In this document: positions 1 through 12,534 of the stretch, one piece after another
Numbering within the stretch: position 1 is the stretch's first letter
Layout of the letters: the number at the start of each line of letters is the position of its first letter
Assembly (NCBI GenBank): GCA_022393335.1
Contig: JAJEKB010021185.1
Span: 306,263 to 370,262 of the forward strand
From: Macrotrachela quadricornifera
Lineage: Eukaryota > Rotifera > Eurotatoria > Philodinida > Philodinidae
Direction of reading: 5' to 3'
Length of the DNA: 64,000 nt
Position numbers and translations under genes: made by a program
The notes under the pieces: model-generated
What the model saw: only the letters and a program-made list of their open reading frames with translations
What the model was told of the DNA's origin: nothing
Databases searched by the model: none

Positions 1-1076
1 CTCAAAAAAGTATTACAAATACGTAATGTTGAAACATTTTCTATAAGAACTTTTCTTATATTTTATCATTCTTATATTAATCTTGAAGAAATTTTTTTGA
101 ATTTTTCATTTTATGCTGATTATAAGCTTTATATCTTATTGAATAAAATTTCATGCATGATTTTAATTAAGATTTATTATTAAAAATTATCAATAGTCAG
201 ATTTACAACAAAAATAATCAATCGTTTTTTTATATGCCAGTTTTTGTATCAATGAAGCCATTAACGAACTTAACATGACAGTCGAATAAGCAGATTGGTG
301 AAGCATTATATGAAAGTATATAAGTATCACCTTGTGCCATTTGTTTCGATTGAACAATTGGATGGGAAAAGAGTATAAGATTCTTTGAGATGCACTGATT
401 TGACTTGAAAGCATAGTTGAAGTGCCAATTTCAAGATTATTTTGTGCTTCTTCAATTTGATCTCATAAGACTATGACAGTTGGCAATAGTACGACGTACT
501 AGAAAGCAATACTCGGAGGAAATGATGATCGCGTTGATAAACTAAAGAATAGCTTTTGAGTAGTTACATGTTTCAAACTGCGTTTCACACAGATAAAGCG
601 TTATATATGCATGAATCTTTCTATTCTCAGATAGATCTCAGATGAAAACGTTTAGTATTTACTTACAGTAGCTCAGTGCTTATGAGTATTGATCTAACTG
701 GATACTTAAATATCCATAAATCTTGTATAAGCTCATTGACAAGCTGTTTTAATTTGTATCTATCACAAAAAAGTAATGCTCAACTCTATTCAACCTAAAT
801 CCTGATCCTTATCTATATCTATCCGCATAGCTCTGATTGCCCATACAATAACATGGTCGGTCTATATACATCATGAATTATGTCATAATTCTGTATTTGA
901 ATCAACACAATTGAATATTCGATTTGATTATGTTTCGAATTGAATTAATGGTGCACGTTATTGAACATTTCATGAATTAAAAAAAACAACATATTAATCA
1001 TCATATTTATAAAGTTGATTACAATATCACGAGTTCATTTTAAAAATGGATTGAAGAGACTAGATTTGTAAGACAA
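1..1076. other. no gene recognised
   Basis: This AT-rich stretch holds only short random-looking open frames. I see no splice-bounded exon, repeat or RNA gene in it. Confidence 0.5.
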
Positions 1077-1840
1077 TTGCTTTATACGTGCGAATATCTT
1101 TACTTTCCATTAAATGCTTATATCATCCACTGGCGTTCAATCTTGTTGCCATGGCGGAAAGATCAACGAAAAGATATGCATAAGAGGACAGTCGATGTTA
1201 TTCTCATACATATCTTCTATTTTTCTTCTTTATATTATTTTGGCGATTTATCTGTGATTCTATGTTATCTAATTGCATATTATATTAGTATACAAATGAC
1301 ACGATTTACTGATGCATTTAGGCATGATTATGAAGTAGTACCGGTTGGTACAATAATAAAAAATTATCGAAAAAATATGATATGTTGCATACATAATCAG
1401 TCGTTTGGGAAACGAATGAAGAAACATCACGAATTATTCAATATTTACCTCAATTCATTCATATTGCTTTCTTTCTGAATTTCTACTTTCGTAATCAACA
1501 TCATTATGCTATACAAAAAAATGGTTTCAATTGTGAGCTTCATTCCAATCAGATGACAATGAATGGTCTACAAAAATAAAGAGATAAATATTGAAAAAAA
1601 AACTAGTTGATGAAAACAGAATGACGACAACTTTTCATCAATCAGATTCACTATGTAGTGTACCAAAAAAAGCATTTTACTATACCAATAGCAACAATTT
1701 TATGGGCATTTCATAATCATGATGTAACTCGCCTATTTTCCAAACCAGGCAAACCGGTTATTGATTCAAATACAGGAAAAATTTCTTTTAGTACTTGTTA
1801 CGGAGTTAGTGATGCACCTATCCTAACATTGGAAGTATAA
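1077..1840 (+). pseudogene. fatty-acid desaturase-like remnant
   Basis: The first open block (1077-1478) reads like the middle to C-terminal part of a membrane fatty-acid desaturase. It has a positively charged loop, two hydrophobic stretches, then TRFTDAFRHDYEVVPVG, which resembles the family's segment ahead of the last histidine box. Just past its stop, in another frame (about 1443-1580), is LNFYFRNQHHYAIQ, which looks like a decayed NFxYHNxHH box. A third block (1658-1840) ends GKPVIDSNTGKISF...YGVSDAPILTLEV, like a desaturase C-terminus. The three blocks are in different frames with stops between them, so no full enzyme can be made. No intact N-terminus or first His box is visible. The family call rests on motif memory only. 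An alternative is another multi-pass lipid enzyme. Confidence 0.42.
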
Positions 1841-2845
1841 ATGATATGAACAAAAAAAATTTTAGTAGAGTACAGCTGAAGTACGATAAAGTCTTGCTTT
1901 TTTCCTTTGAATTTATATTGTAATTTGCTAGCAAATAAAAGGATATATTCAGTATGAGTCATGAAAAAGTTGTTAACGCAATCTCTATGAGATTAAAAAT
2001 GGGAAACAAGATGAAGCTGCTTACATTGTAAATCACATATCTATAGTTTGTTCAATTTCGTATGTACCGTATTCTTAAATACTTTGTCGGTCACAGTCTA
2101 TGAGGAAAGAGGGAGTAGATCCAAATGCATTGCAGCTATATACTTACATTTATAAAAATGAGAAGATATTCCTTCATCTCAAAATGGCGTATTTGATTTT
2201 AAAGCCTTACAGCAATTGCTATACACATCATGAACATACTTTTCATGTTTGTATATGGATGAAATCTAAATAGTTTTATTGGAAATTTTTTTTCTGATTG
2301 ACAACATCTGCGAATCCATAAAGCAGTCAATTTTGCTAAAGTAACTAAAAAACAATCGAATACTGAAGATATTTTTTTTGAACACTTGATAAAATGTAGT
2401 GGTGAAAGCGCTGATAAATAAGTATTAATCTATTTCAAAAATCTTGATATCAGATATTAGCTGCAGATTTTGTTGGAAAGTTAATCTTCAAATATAATGA
2501 ATTTATCAGCAATAAAGTCTAATTAGATCTATTTCGGTTTGAATAAGACATGTTTAATGACCATATGAATTTTTAGCACATTGGTAGCCGCTTTTTTTTA
2601 AAATGAAAAAAAAATTCTTGATCAAGATCGTCTTTTTCATTATGAATATTACTAAAATTTTTGGAATACTTTAAGAATAAGAGAATGTTCAGAAAGAAAA
2701 ATTTCTTCATACATTTCGAGTGTTTGACTGTACTTTCTTAATGTGAGATCATATTTATCAAGATGAATATGGATGATGTCGATACTAGTATGTAACATGA
2801 CTAAATCAAGATGATTCCATGTAAATATGAAACGCATCTAATCGT
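1841..2845. other. no gene recognised
   Basis: AT-rich DNA with only short shadow frames. Nothing identifiable. Confidence 0.45.
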
Positions 2846-3059
2846 GCACTGTAAAAAAAAATTCGTAGAATAATAGACGCTTAAAGAATCTATGAAAGTG
2901 CAAGGCATAATAAACCTTTCTTTACGGTTCATGAAACTTTTCTAAACCCTGCATAAATCCTAAATAAGTTTATGAACAGATTTATGAATCTCAAATATTC
3001 ATCGCAAACGTTTATGAAAGAGTTTATAATACTAATAAATCCAAAAAGAGTTTGCTATA
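2846..3059. repeat. partial copy of a CACTGTAAAAA-ended element
   Basis: The stretch starts CACTGTAAAAAAAAATTCG, closely matching the left end of the element at 56797 (CACTGGAAAAAAATCCGAAG). It contains several TTTATGAA/TAAACC-type words like those in the 56.8-57.7 kb array. No matching right end is present before the next element begins at 3060, so it looks truncated. Confidence 0.4.
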
Positions 3060-3291
3060 CACTCTAAAAAAATAGGTGTTTTACTGAATCCCAAAAAAAA
3101 GTTCCGGACATGTCTAATGGAAAAATGTTTTATAGGAAAATAAGAAACCTTTTTCTGCTGTACAGAACTTCAAAAAAAGGTTTCGTAGATTTTTTTATCC
3201 TTCTTTTTGAGACTTTAAAGGTCTTTCGACGCTTTTAGACATGTCTGGAATCTTTTTTTGGGGTTCGGTAAAACACCTATTTTTTTAGAGT
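3060..3291. mobile_element. short MITE with CACTCTAAAAAAATAGGTG ends
   Basis: A 232-bp non-autonomous element with terminal inverted repeats. The left end is CACTCTAAAAAAATAGGTG followed by TTTTACTGAA; the right end reads TTCGGTAAAACACC then TATTTTTTTAGAGT. A TA precedes the left end. The right TA is displaced (AGAGTAAAG), so the right edge has lost a few bases. Internal GACATGTCT words are also inverted. Ends of the same type recur at 46514/47881, 49290 and 59340. Confidence 0.6.
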
Positions 3292-5660
3292 AAAGGTTGT
3301 TCGATTACAAGTAGTAATAAATTGTTAATGATTATTTTTTATACTTCTCTTGACAAAACAGCATTCTATTCATCACTCCGCATCACAGTGGGTATTGACT
3401 TGGTTGCCACGGTTATTAACCTTACTAAATTGTAGTACCTGGTTATCATCTAGTCTATCTTTAATATATTTTAATGAGTAAGATTCTGAAAGCCTAATCT
3501 TAGGTGAGTACGCTCGGCGAGCCATAACTTCATTCCTTTCACTTTGAAGCAAATAATGACGTTATTTTACATGTTGCTTAAAAAACCATGATGATACTTA
3601 TCTATGCAATAACTATTTTATTTGTGAGTTTAAACATTTATCAGTAATATATGGAGTATTACTAGCTACGACGGAAACTATTATATAATAATTAATGGCC
3701 TATATGTGAAATAAAAAGTTGACATATATTGTTGTTTTTGACATTGTTGATAATAAATGTCGTTTGAAGGACTAGTTTCTCTTGCTGACTTAAGTTTTGA
3801 TGAACATTTTCATCTAATATTACGATAGTCACTAATGGTATAAAGTAAAATCTGTCCACCATTTAGAAATTTGTCCAAATTTTTAAGGGCTAGAAAACTA
3901 GTGAAATCTTGCCAATAACCAGGAAGATAATCTAATACCTACTGTTTACTTCAAAAAGACGTCTCAAGAGTGAGTTAAAAGAATGAACCTTTCCGTGAAA
4001 TATCACAACAACTACCTTGAATTTAAGATGGTGAGAGAACTTTTTGACTACTCTATGTAGCATAGATGAACAGCTTTCATGATATAGAAGAAAGAATGTG
4101 CGACTATCAACGCTATTCGTCTTAAATCATTGAAAGTAATAAATTTTTCGATGTTCCTACAAAGATGAGGAATAATTTCAACCTGCGATGATCCAAATTT
4201 CAAGATTATTTTGATTGTTCTTGATAATATTCTAAAATCTAGCGAAGATGGTAAGTTTCTTGACAATAGTGTATTTGCATTCTATTCTATTGCAGTTTGT
4301 TTAGTGTTTGAATATGTTATGTAAATTGATTAAAAGAATTTATTTATAAAAAAACAAATAGTTTTGATTTTAAATTGTAGAAAATAAAAGAAGAGTATTT
4401 TGTGCCATAGTTGAAGTTAGACATGCCGACTATCAGTTCAATTTGGTTGAAATTTTCAGATCAATTCATTTCTCAGTTTATTTTTCGAGCATTGTAACTA
4501 GAGTCGTAGTAGTGATAATGTTGTTGAACGAAATATAAAAAATCTAAGTAATGCTAAACAGTAACTTCACGAAGGAAAACATCGATATATCTGATTCGTT
4601 TAGAGAAATTATTTCTCTGATGGAAGAATTAGTGAAAGATAAAGTATGAACATTATTCAATATCAATTGCTATGTATTACCTAATAAAAAGTTTTGAAAG
4701 AACTCATTCTATCTTCATAATTGTATCGTTTATTGGATATGAAGTTTTCTCGTCTGTCAGTTAAGCATAATTTTTTTTTCCATTGTCGCTAGAGTAGCAA
4801 GCATATAAAAAACAGATCAGTTAACTGGTCACTTAAACACAATGAATAGATGGATTTCAATTAGTTTATATGACATGCAGTATGATCCAAGCATATTCAT
4901 CTTTATTTATTACTTAATCAAAGGTCTAGAGTTAGTCATCAAACATGTTCTCTTTCTTCAAGTTTATCTTAGTGTCAACGAGCAAAAAGAAAGGAAATAT
5001 GATGTCTGACAAAGTTATTCATATGGAGCTATTGGTACGACTTTCAAACTGAAATATTGCAAGCTAAAAGTAGTAGTAAAAATAGTGTCAATCAGCGAAA
5101 AGAAGAAATGAGGTAAATCAGCAAGATAAAACTTAATTTATTATTCTGTGATTCTTGTTTCAAAATATAACTGATCGTTTAATATTAAAAAAGATTAAAA
5201 AAATTAATGTTTCATAACTAAAATAAATCTTCATATTGTATTTTACTCATCACACTGTATTTTTCTTTTGTTTACTAAGTATTAACGAGTTAATAAAAAA
5301 AAAGAGAGAAAAGAACAACTCGAGCATGCGCATTTTTTTTGCGTTCAGCGTAACAACAACACACATTGATGACAGTAACGTTGAATCAGCTCGACGGTGT
5401 CCTTATTTTATTTAGAAAAAAAACTACGCAAAAAAAATTCTTTTTTTGTCTTGTTAATTGAAAGTAAATATTAACTAAAGAATATTTCATACTTTAAATA
5501 TCGAATAATTTATTATCATCAGTTCTATGAAATAAATTTGATTAATTCACAGAAAATATATTCAATATAAATGTGCATTCATAATATATGTCTTTACGTA
5601 TATTGTTGAATGAGTGATTATATTTACATGTAAACAGTTCATTTATTAAATATATACAAA
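3292..5660. other. no gene recognised
   Basis: About 2.4 kb without a supportable gene. A short minus-strand frame at 4048-4266 has no recognisable motif. GC is low throughout, with poly-A and poly-T runs. Confidence 0.4.
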
Positions 5661-5665
5661 TGAAT

Positions 5666-6032
5666 TTATTGTACAAAAGCAAATGGAGTTCCGAATGCAC
5701 TAACAGATGCACGACGAGCTTTCTAAATATAAAATAATATAGTTGATAACAATCAATATGTTGTTACTTACGCCTTTTATTTTGTCAATTTCTAAAGAAA
5801 ATAAATAATCTATATGTGTATATGAATATTAGCAGAAGATTTCTTACCTTCATGGCTAATGTCGAAGTCTTCGTTTGTTCCTTTAATACATAGAAATAAA
5901 ATGAATTTATCTCAATTTCAAATATAATTATTAATAATTACTATGTATATCATAAAAGGATGAACGTCGTCTCTCTTTTGGAAGTTCAATTTCACTAGTA
6001 ACTGATCGGCGTTTCATTGCACTATTACCCAT
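5666..6032 (-). CDS. four-exon gene for a 66-aa basic protein
   Basis: The minus-strand exons are 6032-5942, 5880-5848, 5791-5772 and 5722-5666, with introns of 61, 56 and 49 nt, all GT-AG. The phases (1, 1, 0) join without a stop and the total is exactly 67 codons including TAA. The start is the ATG at 6032 (MGNSAMKRRSVTSE...). The protein has three Arg-Arg-x-Ser-type sites (KRRSVT, RRRSSF, ARRASVS), typical of basophilic-kinase targets, an acidic middle from exon 2, and a C-terminus ending FGTPFAFVQ. There is no membrane helix. I do not recognise the family. A second residue of Gly makes N-myristoylation conceivable, but Ser is not at the preferred position. The exons are too small for ORF callers; four consistent splice junctions are the main support. 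It could be a phospho-regulated adaptor, which is inference only. Confidence 0.68.
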
Positions 6033-6190
6033 AGTTAAAGAAGTTTAATTAATATTTATAAAATAGTCTTGAAAACTGAATAAGACACAAATAAGTCAGT
6101 ATTTCTACATCGACAAAAATCGATATGTATTTTACCTTTTAATATATAATAGTGAGGCAGTCAATACATGAAAAAATTCATTAGTTTAAG

Positions 6191-6213
6191 TATATATATA
6201 TATATATATATAT
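6191..6213. repeat. (TA)n microsatellite
   Basis: A run of about eleven TA dinucleotides. Confidence 0.85.
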
Positions 6214-7256
6214 GAATAAAAAAAAACGACGGAATAATCTACTAGTTATTTTAAGACGCAATTCTTTTATTTTCTGGATGATTCTATTTTCTTTAAGCGA
6301 GCAGCAACGATGAAAAAAAAAAATTATCATATACGCCATATTATTCATGTGTAAATAATGTTCTTTTACTCTGAAGAGAAAAAGAAAATCCTTTTAACTA
6401 AAAGCATATTGTATGAAAATGCAAAGGCTTAGAATACACAAGATGAATCGTCAGTAATATAACGACAAAAAATTCAAATGAATTGAATTTTTATTTATTA
6501 GAAACACTTTATTCAAAAAAAATATTTTTTTTTCATTTGAATAATGTAAATAAATATTATTGTTGAGCTTTATTAAAAAAATTTTACTCGTTGACGCTTA
6601 AGAAAATATCGAAACGCACTTTATGAATGTTGTAACAGATCAAACTTTCGAGTATCGAATATTGGTTTTAGTTAATCGTTTCTTTTAGTTCTTAAACATG
6701 TACTTTAACAATTGTACAAAACAAATTCATTTTAAAACTAATCCTTTGTACGAAAATATTTTGCCGTTGTCTCCTACTAGACTTATTTACGTGTATCACT
6801 ATTTCGGTGCATTCACACTCAGTAGATGCGAATTTTTGGCTTTTATAATGATTAAAATAGAACATTTTTTCGAAAACAAAAAAAGATCTTATATAGTTTG
6901 AATACGATAAGGAACTACTTTTATTGGCATTATTTTTTCGAAGTTTTTTAGGATTTTGCTATCGATCTGGTAGTATGGTATTTGAACATTATTGTAAGAT
7001 AAATATATAACTTTGAAGAAATCTTTAATAAATCAATAAAATTATCTTAATAATTATGATTTCTTTTTATTCGATTTATGTAACAACAAAGATAATAAAA
7101 ATAAATGTAAAAGAATCTTATAAGACAAATAATTCATCTAATCTCATTCGAAATTTGTTTGAGATGATATGAAGAAAAATAAAATAAAAAGATAAATTGA
7201 AACTATTCTAATGACATCTTTACATTTCATTTCTATTTCTTTATCCAAAGAAGTAA
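6214..7256. other. no gene recognised
   Basis: Upstream of the small minus-strand gene. It has AT-rich tracts and one short open frame at 6698-6901 without motifs. Confidence 0.4.
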
Positions 7257-7469
7257 TTGCGCAATCATGAGATATTTATATTACAAAATAAATACAAACT
7301 CAGTGAAAAGAAACAAAAAAATACATTTATTATTTCATCTTTTCTTACATTACCGGTAGAACTTATCTATAGAATTTTGGATAATTTAGACCTATTAAAT
7401 ATTCTATGGTCAATGCGCAGTGTTTGCACACGTATTGATCAAATTATTGATACATATCATAGATATCAG
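7257..7469 (+). pseudogene. orphan F-box exon
   Basis: The exon encodes an F-box: LPVELIYRILDNLDLLNILW followed by a short helix ending TYHRYQ. F-box domains bind Skp1 in SCF ubiquitin ligases. The exon ends at a good donor (CAG|GTATAG at 7469/7470). No in-frame ATG precedes it: a TAA lies two codons upstream of the TTG that opens the frame. No leucine-rich-repeat or other substrate-binding exon is recognisable in the next 2 kb. In my memory very similar F-box segments are abundant in bdelloid rotifers, usually followed by Leu-rich repeats. Most likely a gene fragment. A spliced upstream start cannot be excluded. Confidence 0.6.
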
Positions 7470-10436
7470 GTATAGCTTTTATTTATCTTAGCCATTCATT
7501 AAAATGAAGAAAGCTTTAAGAGCTCAATTAAATATTTCTGATAAAATATATATTCATAACATTATTTTCGTTATTCAACATGAGATATCAGCCAAAACGA
7601 CTAACGGTCAACTAATATGATTGAAGTAGGAGTTAAAATTCAGCAAAATTGGACCATACCAATTTGTAGAGCACACTTTTCTGTATATGACACTATCTTT
7701 TGTTTTATTTGTCGATGCTTATTATACGAAAAAATATGGACAAAACATAAATGTGGATCGATTGTTATTATTGGAGAATTCGGCATGGTACGAGAAGAGC
7801 GTATACAATATGAGAAGGAAAGCGATAACCATCATGTATCTTATATAATTTTGAAGCGCAGGACCTGGGCTTTGTTCTCGCTTTGGTAAAAGCTTCTCAG
7901 ACTATTTCTGCTATGAGAAAAATGTCTTCGAAAAACTGGAACAAATCTATGTCTGTGCGTTACCGAAAGGCAAGTTTAGTAAATATTTCGGCGAAACTAA
8001 ATCCATTTATTTGTAAACTCATATCGTTTCTCTGATTACTTTCCATGGGCTATCCAACGAAGATAAGGTTTTTGGTTTTCATCCAAATTTATGTCTGTAC
8101 GTTACTAAAATGTCTGTGTGTTACTTGATGTTTTTTTAACACCTCGCTCATTTTTCAAGATATTAAAATTTTCTTCTCAGCAATAGATAGCCCTGATTCT
8201 CAGCTACAAAATCTTCTTTCATAAAAAAATCTTTATTGCAGGTAAGTTCGTAGATTTTAGCAGTTCTTTCACATCGACTAAGAACCGAGGGCCTTTTTTG
8301 TCTGTGCGTTACTCACTACTATTTTACTCATAAAATCCGAATGACTGGTCATTTTGGGCTCAAATTTACGTTTGTTGTAGAACTTATCTATCTACATGTG
8401 TGGTGAAAATTACTAGTCTCTATCTCTTACGGTTCTCAAAATATTTTCGTTCTAAGTTGAAAAAACGTCTGTGCGTTACCTGCGTTTTGGCCGATATAAC
8501 CCCCGCTCGATTTCTTTCTTTTTAATTATTTTTTTATTGGGACTGATGTGAGGATACAAGATCACGAAAATATTCGACGGACATTTTTAATTTCAACGAA
8601 AAAATTAAGATTTTAAGAAAGTGTGAATTTCTATAGAAAATACTATAAAAATAGTAAATATTTTTAGGCTTTTGTTATTTAAAATTGCTTTTAGTGGATA
8701 ATAAACATGATATTCAGAATCAGCGCACCAAAATCCACCCAAAACTCTTTTTTTTTAGTGTAAAATATTTGCATCAAAATTCTCCCTCTACTCCCCCTTA
8801 GCTGTTTTTCCTTTTTACTTTTACCTGTACCCCTCTAGGGGACCAAATTTTGATGGAAAATATTTCGCAATCAAAACTAAAGTTTTTGGTGTATTTCAAC
8901 AAGCTGATTCTGAATATGATATTTATTTTTCGTGAAAATCAATTTTCGGCAACTAAAATTATGAAAAACTACCTATTTTATTATATATTTTGCCTCATAA
9001 ACTCTGTCTCTTTAGAAGTTCAAATCCCATTAATAAAGATTGACACATTGATGTCTGTCACGTACTAAAAAATAAGTGTTAATAAAACGAGAATTTTTTG
9101 CAATAGGGAGTAGTCGCTAGTATAGTTATTGAATAAGATGATTTTAATTCTATTTTGTAGAAAACTTGCAGTTATATATATGCTAAAAATTTGGTTATTA
9201 TTCATGCAACTATAGATGAGATATAGGCCTTGACACAATAACGGAGAAAATATCCGTTAATAATGATACTTCTTCTAAAATATCGATTCTTTCGGTATAC
9301 CGAGTTCATCGAGAAATAGGATTTTACTGAAATCGCTTTACAATTTCTCACTAAATAAAAGAAACAACGATGTATCCGACATTGTGTTATCTTTTTGATA
9401 TAGATAAGACAAAAATGGCTCTGATTTCCAAATGAATTTTATTATCTGATGACTTGGGAACGAAAACTCTGACAATGTTAATGTGTTCATATAGGAAACG
9501 TAGAAAAATGTTGTTTTTAAAATTGCTATGAACAGATAGAAAGCTGTCACTAATTGAAACGTGTAACTTGAGATGTATTCTACTGTGCACAATGGATTGA
9601 GAGGAAGAAAAGTATGAATTATTGTAACTCATGATTTTCACTTTCTCCGAATTGATAAATGGCAGTATAGATTCACATGGTTTGCCCAATTAGTATGCCA
9701 TCTCTTTTTTACAAGTATAAATACATATGCACAATTCCTTGTTTTATTCCATAGTTTCTTTATTCCTTCATATATTCTTTTATGTTGTTGTTTCAGTTGC
9801 CTTCACACATTTTATTCTTTTGTTTTATGCTTGGTTCAGTTGTGTGTCTTCTCTTCGAGAATACATGACTTATGTCAAACGATCACTTAACAGTTTTTTC
9901 TCCATTTTGAAACATATGACTATCTCATTCATAATCGTAAGAATTACATAGTCTTATTGTAGTTTCGAAGAATACAAACAACATTGATTTTATAAAAGCA
10001 TATTTACATTGATGAATTAACAAAATTAATAATAAAGGATTTCGTCGAAGATAATCAATATATCTCACTATAAACATGAAGAAAAAGAATACCTTTACAC
10101 ATACTATTGATAAAACAGCACAAACAACGGTATTACAAAAAATCAAAAAACATAACATGCGCAAAGTCTTTTGTGAAGAGTACAATATTAGATATAGTCA
10201 TAAGATATTTCTTTTAAAGAATAACTGTTAAATAAATAGAATATAATTTAAAGATTTTACAAATAAAACAACAGTCATCAAGAGATAATGAGTTAAAGTA
10301 TTGGAATCAACGATGAATTTCTAATAAAATCAGTTTTCATCGATTGACTGTTCATGAGTAAATTTTAATTATTCTTAATTTATTTTTATTTATTATATAT
10401 ATTTTCTTATAAAAGATATTTTCAAAAACATATGCT
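7470..10436. other. no gene recognised apart from dispersed short repeats
   Basis: About 3 kb with no supportable gene. Frames at 7617-7889, 8850-9068, 9338-9689 (two overlapping minus frames) and 9727-9951 lack motifs and splice context. The 9727 frame is only generically hydrophobic. The repeated phrase at 7949-8480 is listed separately. Confidence 0.4.
7949..8480 (+). repeat. five copies of TGTCTGTGCGTTAC
   Basis: The 13-14 base phrase (A)TGTCTGTGCGTTAC occurs at about 7949, 8092 (TGTACG variant), 8111 (TGTGTG variant), 8299 and 8467, always on the same strand and separated by unrelated AT-rich sequence. A diverged copy lies near 9051. This is a dispersed, not tandem, repeat. Confidence 0.6.
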
Positions 10437-11329
10437 TTCAAAACTTATGTCATTAGATCAACAACAATGTGTATTATTCGCATTATGTGCTAAAACAGTA
10501 CCCTAGTGAAACATCTTGTAAGCAAGATCTTGAATCTTGAAAATCTCTATACAAGATAGTGGCATTATCTTGGGCTAAGATCTTTGTAATGAGATCTTGG
10601 GAACAGATCAATATATACGCTTATCATACAAGAAAACGACTAATCTACATTCAAGATCTTGATTTTGTAATCTTTTTTTAAACTGATTTTTCCGCTTGTG
10701 AAACTAGATTTTGCCAAACTATTCAACAAAACATGTTCTCTGTTCCAAATTGATGATGAAAGCATTGATTCTGAAAATTCTTCGAAATGACCATTGTCCA
10801 CTGACTGGACTTCCGATGTATTTATCATTAATCTAACTTAAGATTCAGATTCAGCGTGAAATTTTACATCAGATCAACTATTTTACCAGTATTTACAGAC
10901 ATTCATAGGTCAGTTTTAGTGATCATATTTGGGCCATAGATATGTTAAACAAGATCATATAAGAGCTACGTTTAAGATCTTTGTCAAGATCTTGGTTCAA
11001 GATAATCTCGGTATCTTATACCTAAATTTGTAGGATCTTTTTACTTATCTGTACCCAAGATCTTGATCAAGATCTTGCTTACGAGTTGTTCGACTAGGGT
11101 AGGGTATGAAAGCAGTATTAGATGCTAAACATCAAGGGTGTGGTTACTCATATTATCCTATTTATTTTCATAAATTAAATTATATTATAGGTCTTCCTTA
11201 TTGTCTTGATGATGATGATATAAATTAACTATTCGGTAAACTATTGATATAACAGAAGAATATAATACATCTAATAAAATGAATTTACGACTTATGCAAG
11301 ATCGTCTTCGTTTAATTGTACCAAAATAA
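10437..11329 (+). pseudogene. unidentified gene remnant split by a MITE
   Basis: Open coding-like stretches lie on both sides of the MITE at 10501-11099. Left: MLSKLMSLDQQQCVLFALC up to the insertion. Right: an ORF from an ATG near 11106 (MKAVLDAKHQGCGYSYYP..., 39 codons) and then a tail ending NLRLMQDRLRLIVPK at about 11328. The two sides are out of frame by one base when the TA duplication is counted once, and a stop separates the two right-hand pieces. I do not recognise the protein. Confidence 0.3.
10501..11099. mobile_element. 600-bp MITE with CCCTAGT ends and TA duplication
   Basis: Terminal inverted repeats: CCCTAGTGAAACATCTTGTA on the left; the right end read in reverse is CCCTAGTCGAACAACTCGTA. 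Both continue into AGCAAGATCTTG. The element is flanked by TA (10499-10500 and 11100-11101), as expected for Tc1/mariner-type integration. The interior is full of the palindrome AAGATCTT (CAAGATCTTG) in both orientations. It encodes no transposase. Confidence 0.75.
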
Positions 11330-11339
11330 AAACTTATTT

Positions 11340-12534
11340 TGAATTTTAGTAATTGATTAAATAGAAATATAATTTACACTATAAAAAAATCTTTTGTACG
11401 GTATGAACCGAAAAAAAATGAATTAATACATTTTAAAATAAGTTAGATTTTTTTAATTTTTAAGAGAGTACACATGTTATCATCGAGAAATCGAATAGAG
11501 ATGTTAATTCTCCATATCAAATAAATCGGAAAAATTAAGATTTTAATCGATTTCTTCACATCTTCAAATCAGATATAATCGAATTGGTGGATTCCGTTTT
11601 TTTATCATATTGCTTTCGTAATGTATCAGGATGTGATGCGTCATAGGATTTCCTGGGAAATTCATTTTGACAATAGCTGTAGGAAAAGATATAATGGACA
11701 TATAGTTTTCCGGTTTTTGGAAACCGATTACCAATTTCCCGCGAATCGTGATAACGCATCATATGTTGAGATTGTTCTAAATGTAAGAATCAAATTCCAG
11801 AATGAACAATCTGTCAAATAGAATCATATTACACGAAACATTTTTTGTACATACGTAATTGCATTGCCAAAAGCAGTGTGTTCACTACGAGCAGAGGAAT
11901 GATTACTTTCATTTGAATTCCTTACCGATTGGATTGTATAAGTGTCAGCTTAAATCCACGCATACGTTGTTTTTATTTTTTTTACAGCTGTGTGTTCTCT
12001 TGATTAAGAATGATATTTTGAAAAGAACATTCAAAGATAAAGAAAATAATGAATAGATCTATTGATATATGATTAGTGAATTTAATTGGATACACTAAAG
12101 TTTTTTCGAGATTTCTCAAACAAACATTAAACAGCTAAAAATGAAAGAAATTTATAATTGTTTTAGATTAGAAGGGGAAGTATCCCTCTGTGGTGTAATG
12201 ATTATATCATATCTGACTGTAAAGAACACTAATAAACAGGTATCAGATGATTCCGGACGGAGGGAACTATTTTTTTGTTTGTTATTGAGTAATATTTAGC
12301 TTTTGTTCTTATTAATGTTGTTGACTATGATTCATATGCACGTTTTACTTGGTTAATAGGAAGAAAAGACAATATTTCTCTCTTATATGTTTAGTCATTC
12401 TCTTGTAATCGAGTATTCGTAAGATTTCACCATATCATGTGTTGTTGCGAATATTTCGTCATACAAAGAAATCTTTCGCAATCAACGTTCTTTTAAATAT
12501 ACCCTTTTTACTATTCTGTAGAAAGTTGAGAACC
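11340..12534. other. no gene recognised; upstream region of the phosphatase
   Basis: Frames at 11556-11821 and 11859-12056 have no motifs. The last 100 bases stay open in frame with the phosphatase and end in a pyrimidine-rich tract plus TAG (about 12510-12521) that could be a 5'-UTR splice acceptor. Confidence 0.4.

Noticed and set aside
9338..9689. Two overlapping minus frames of 84 and 100 aa
   Set aside because: They overlap in different frames, have no motif, and are typical of chance frames in AT-rich DNA.
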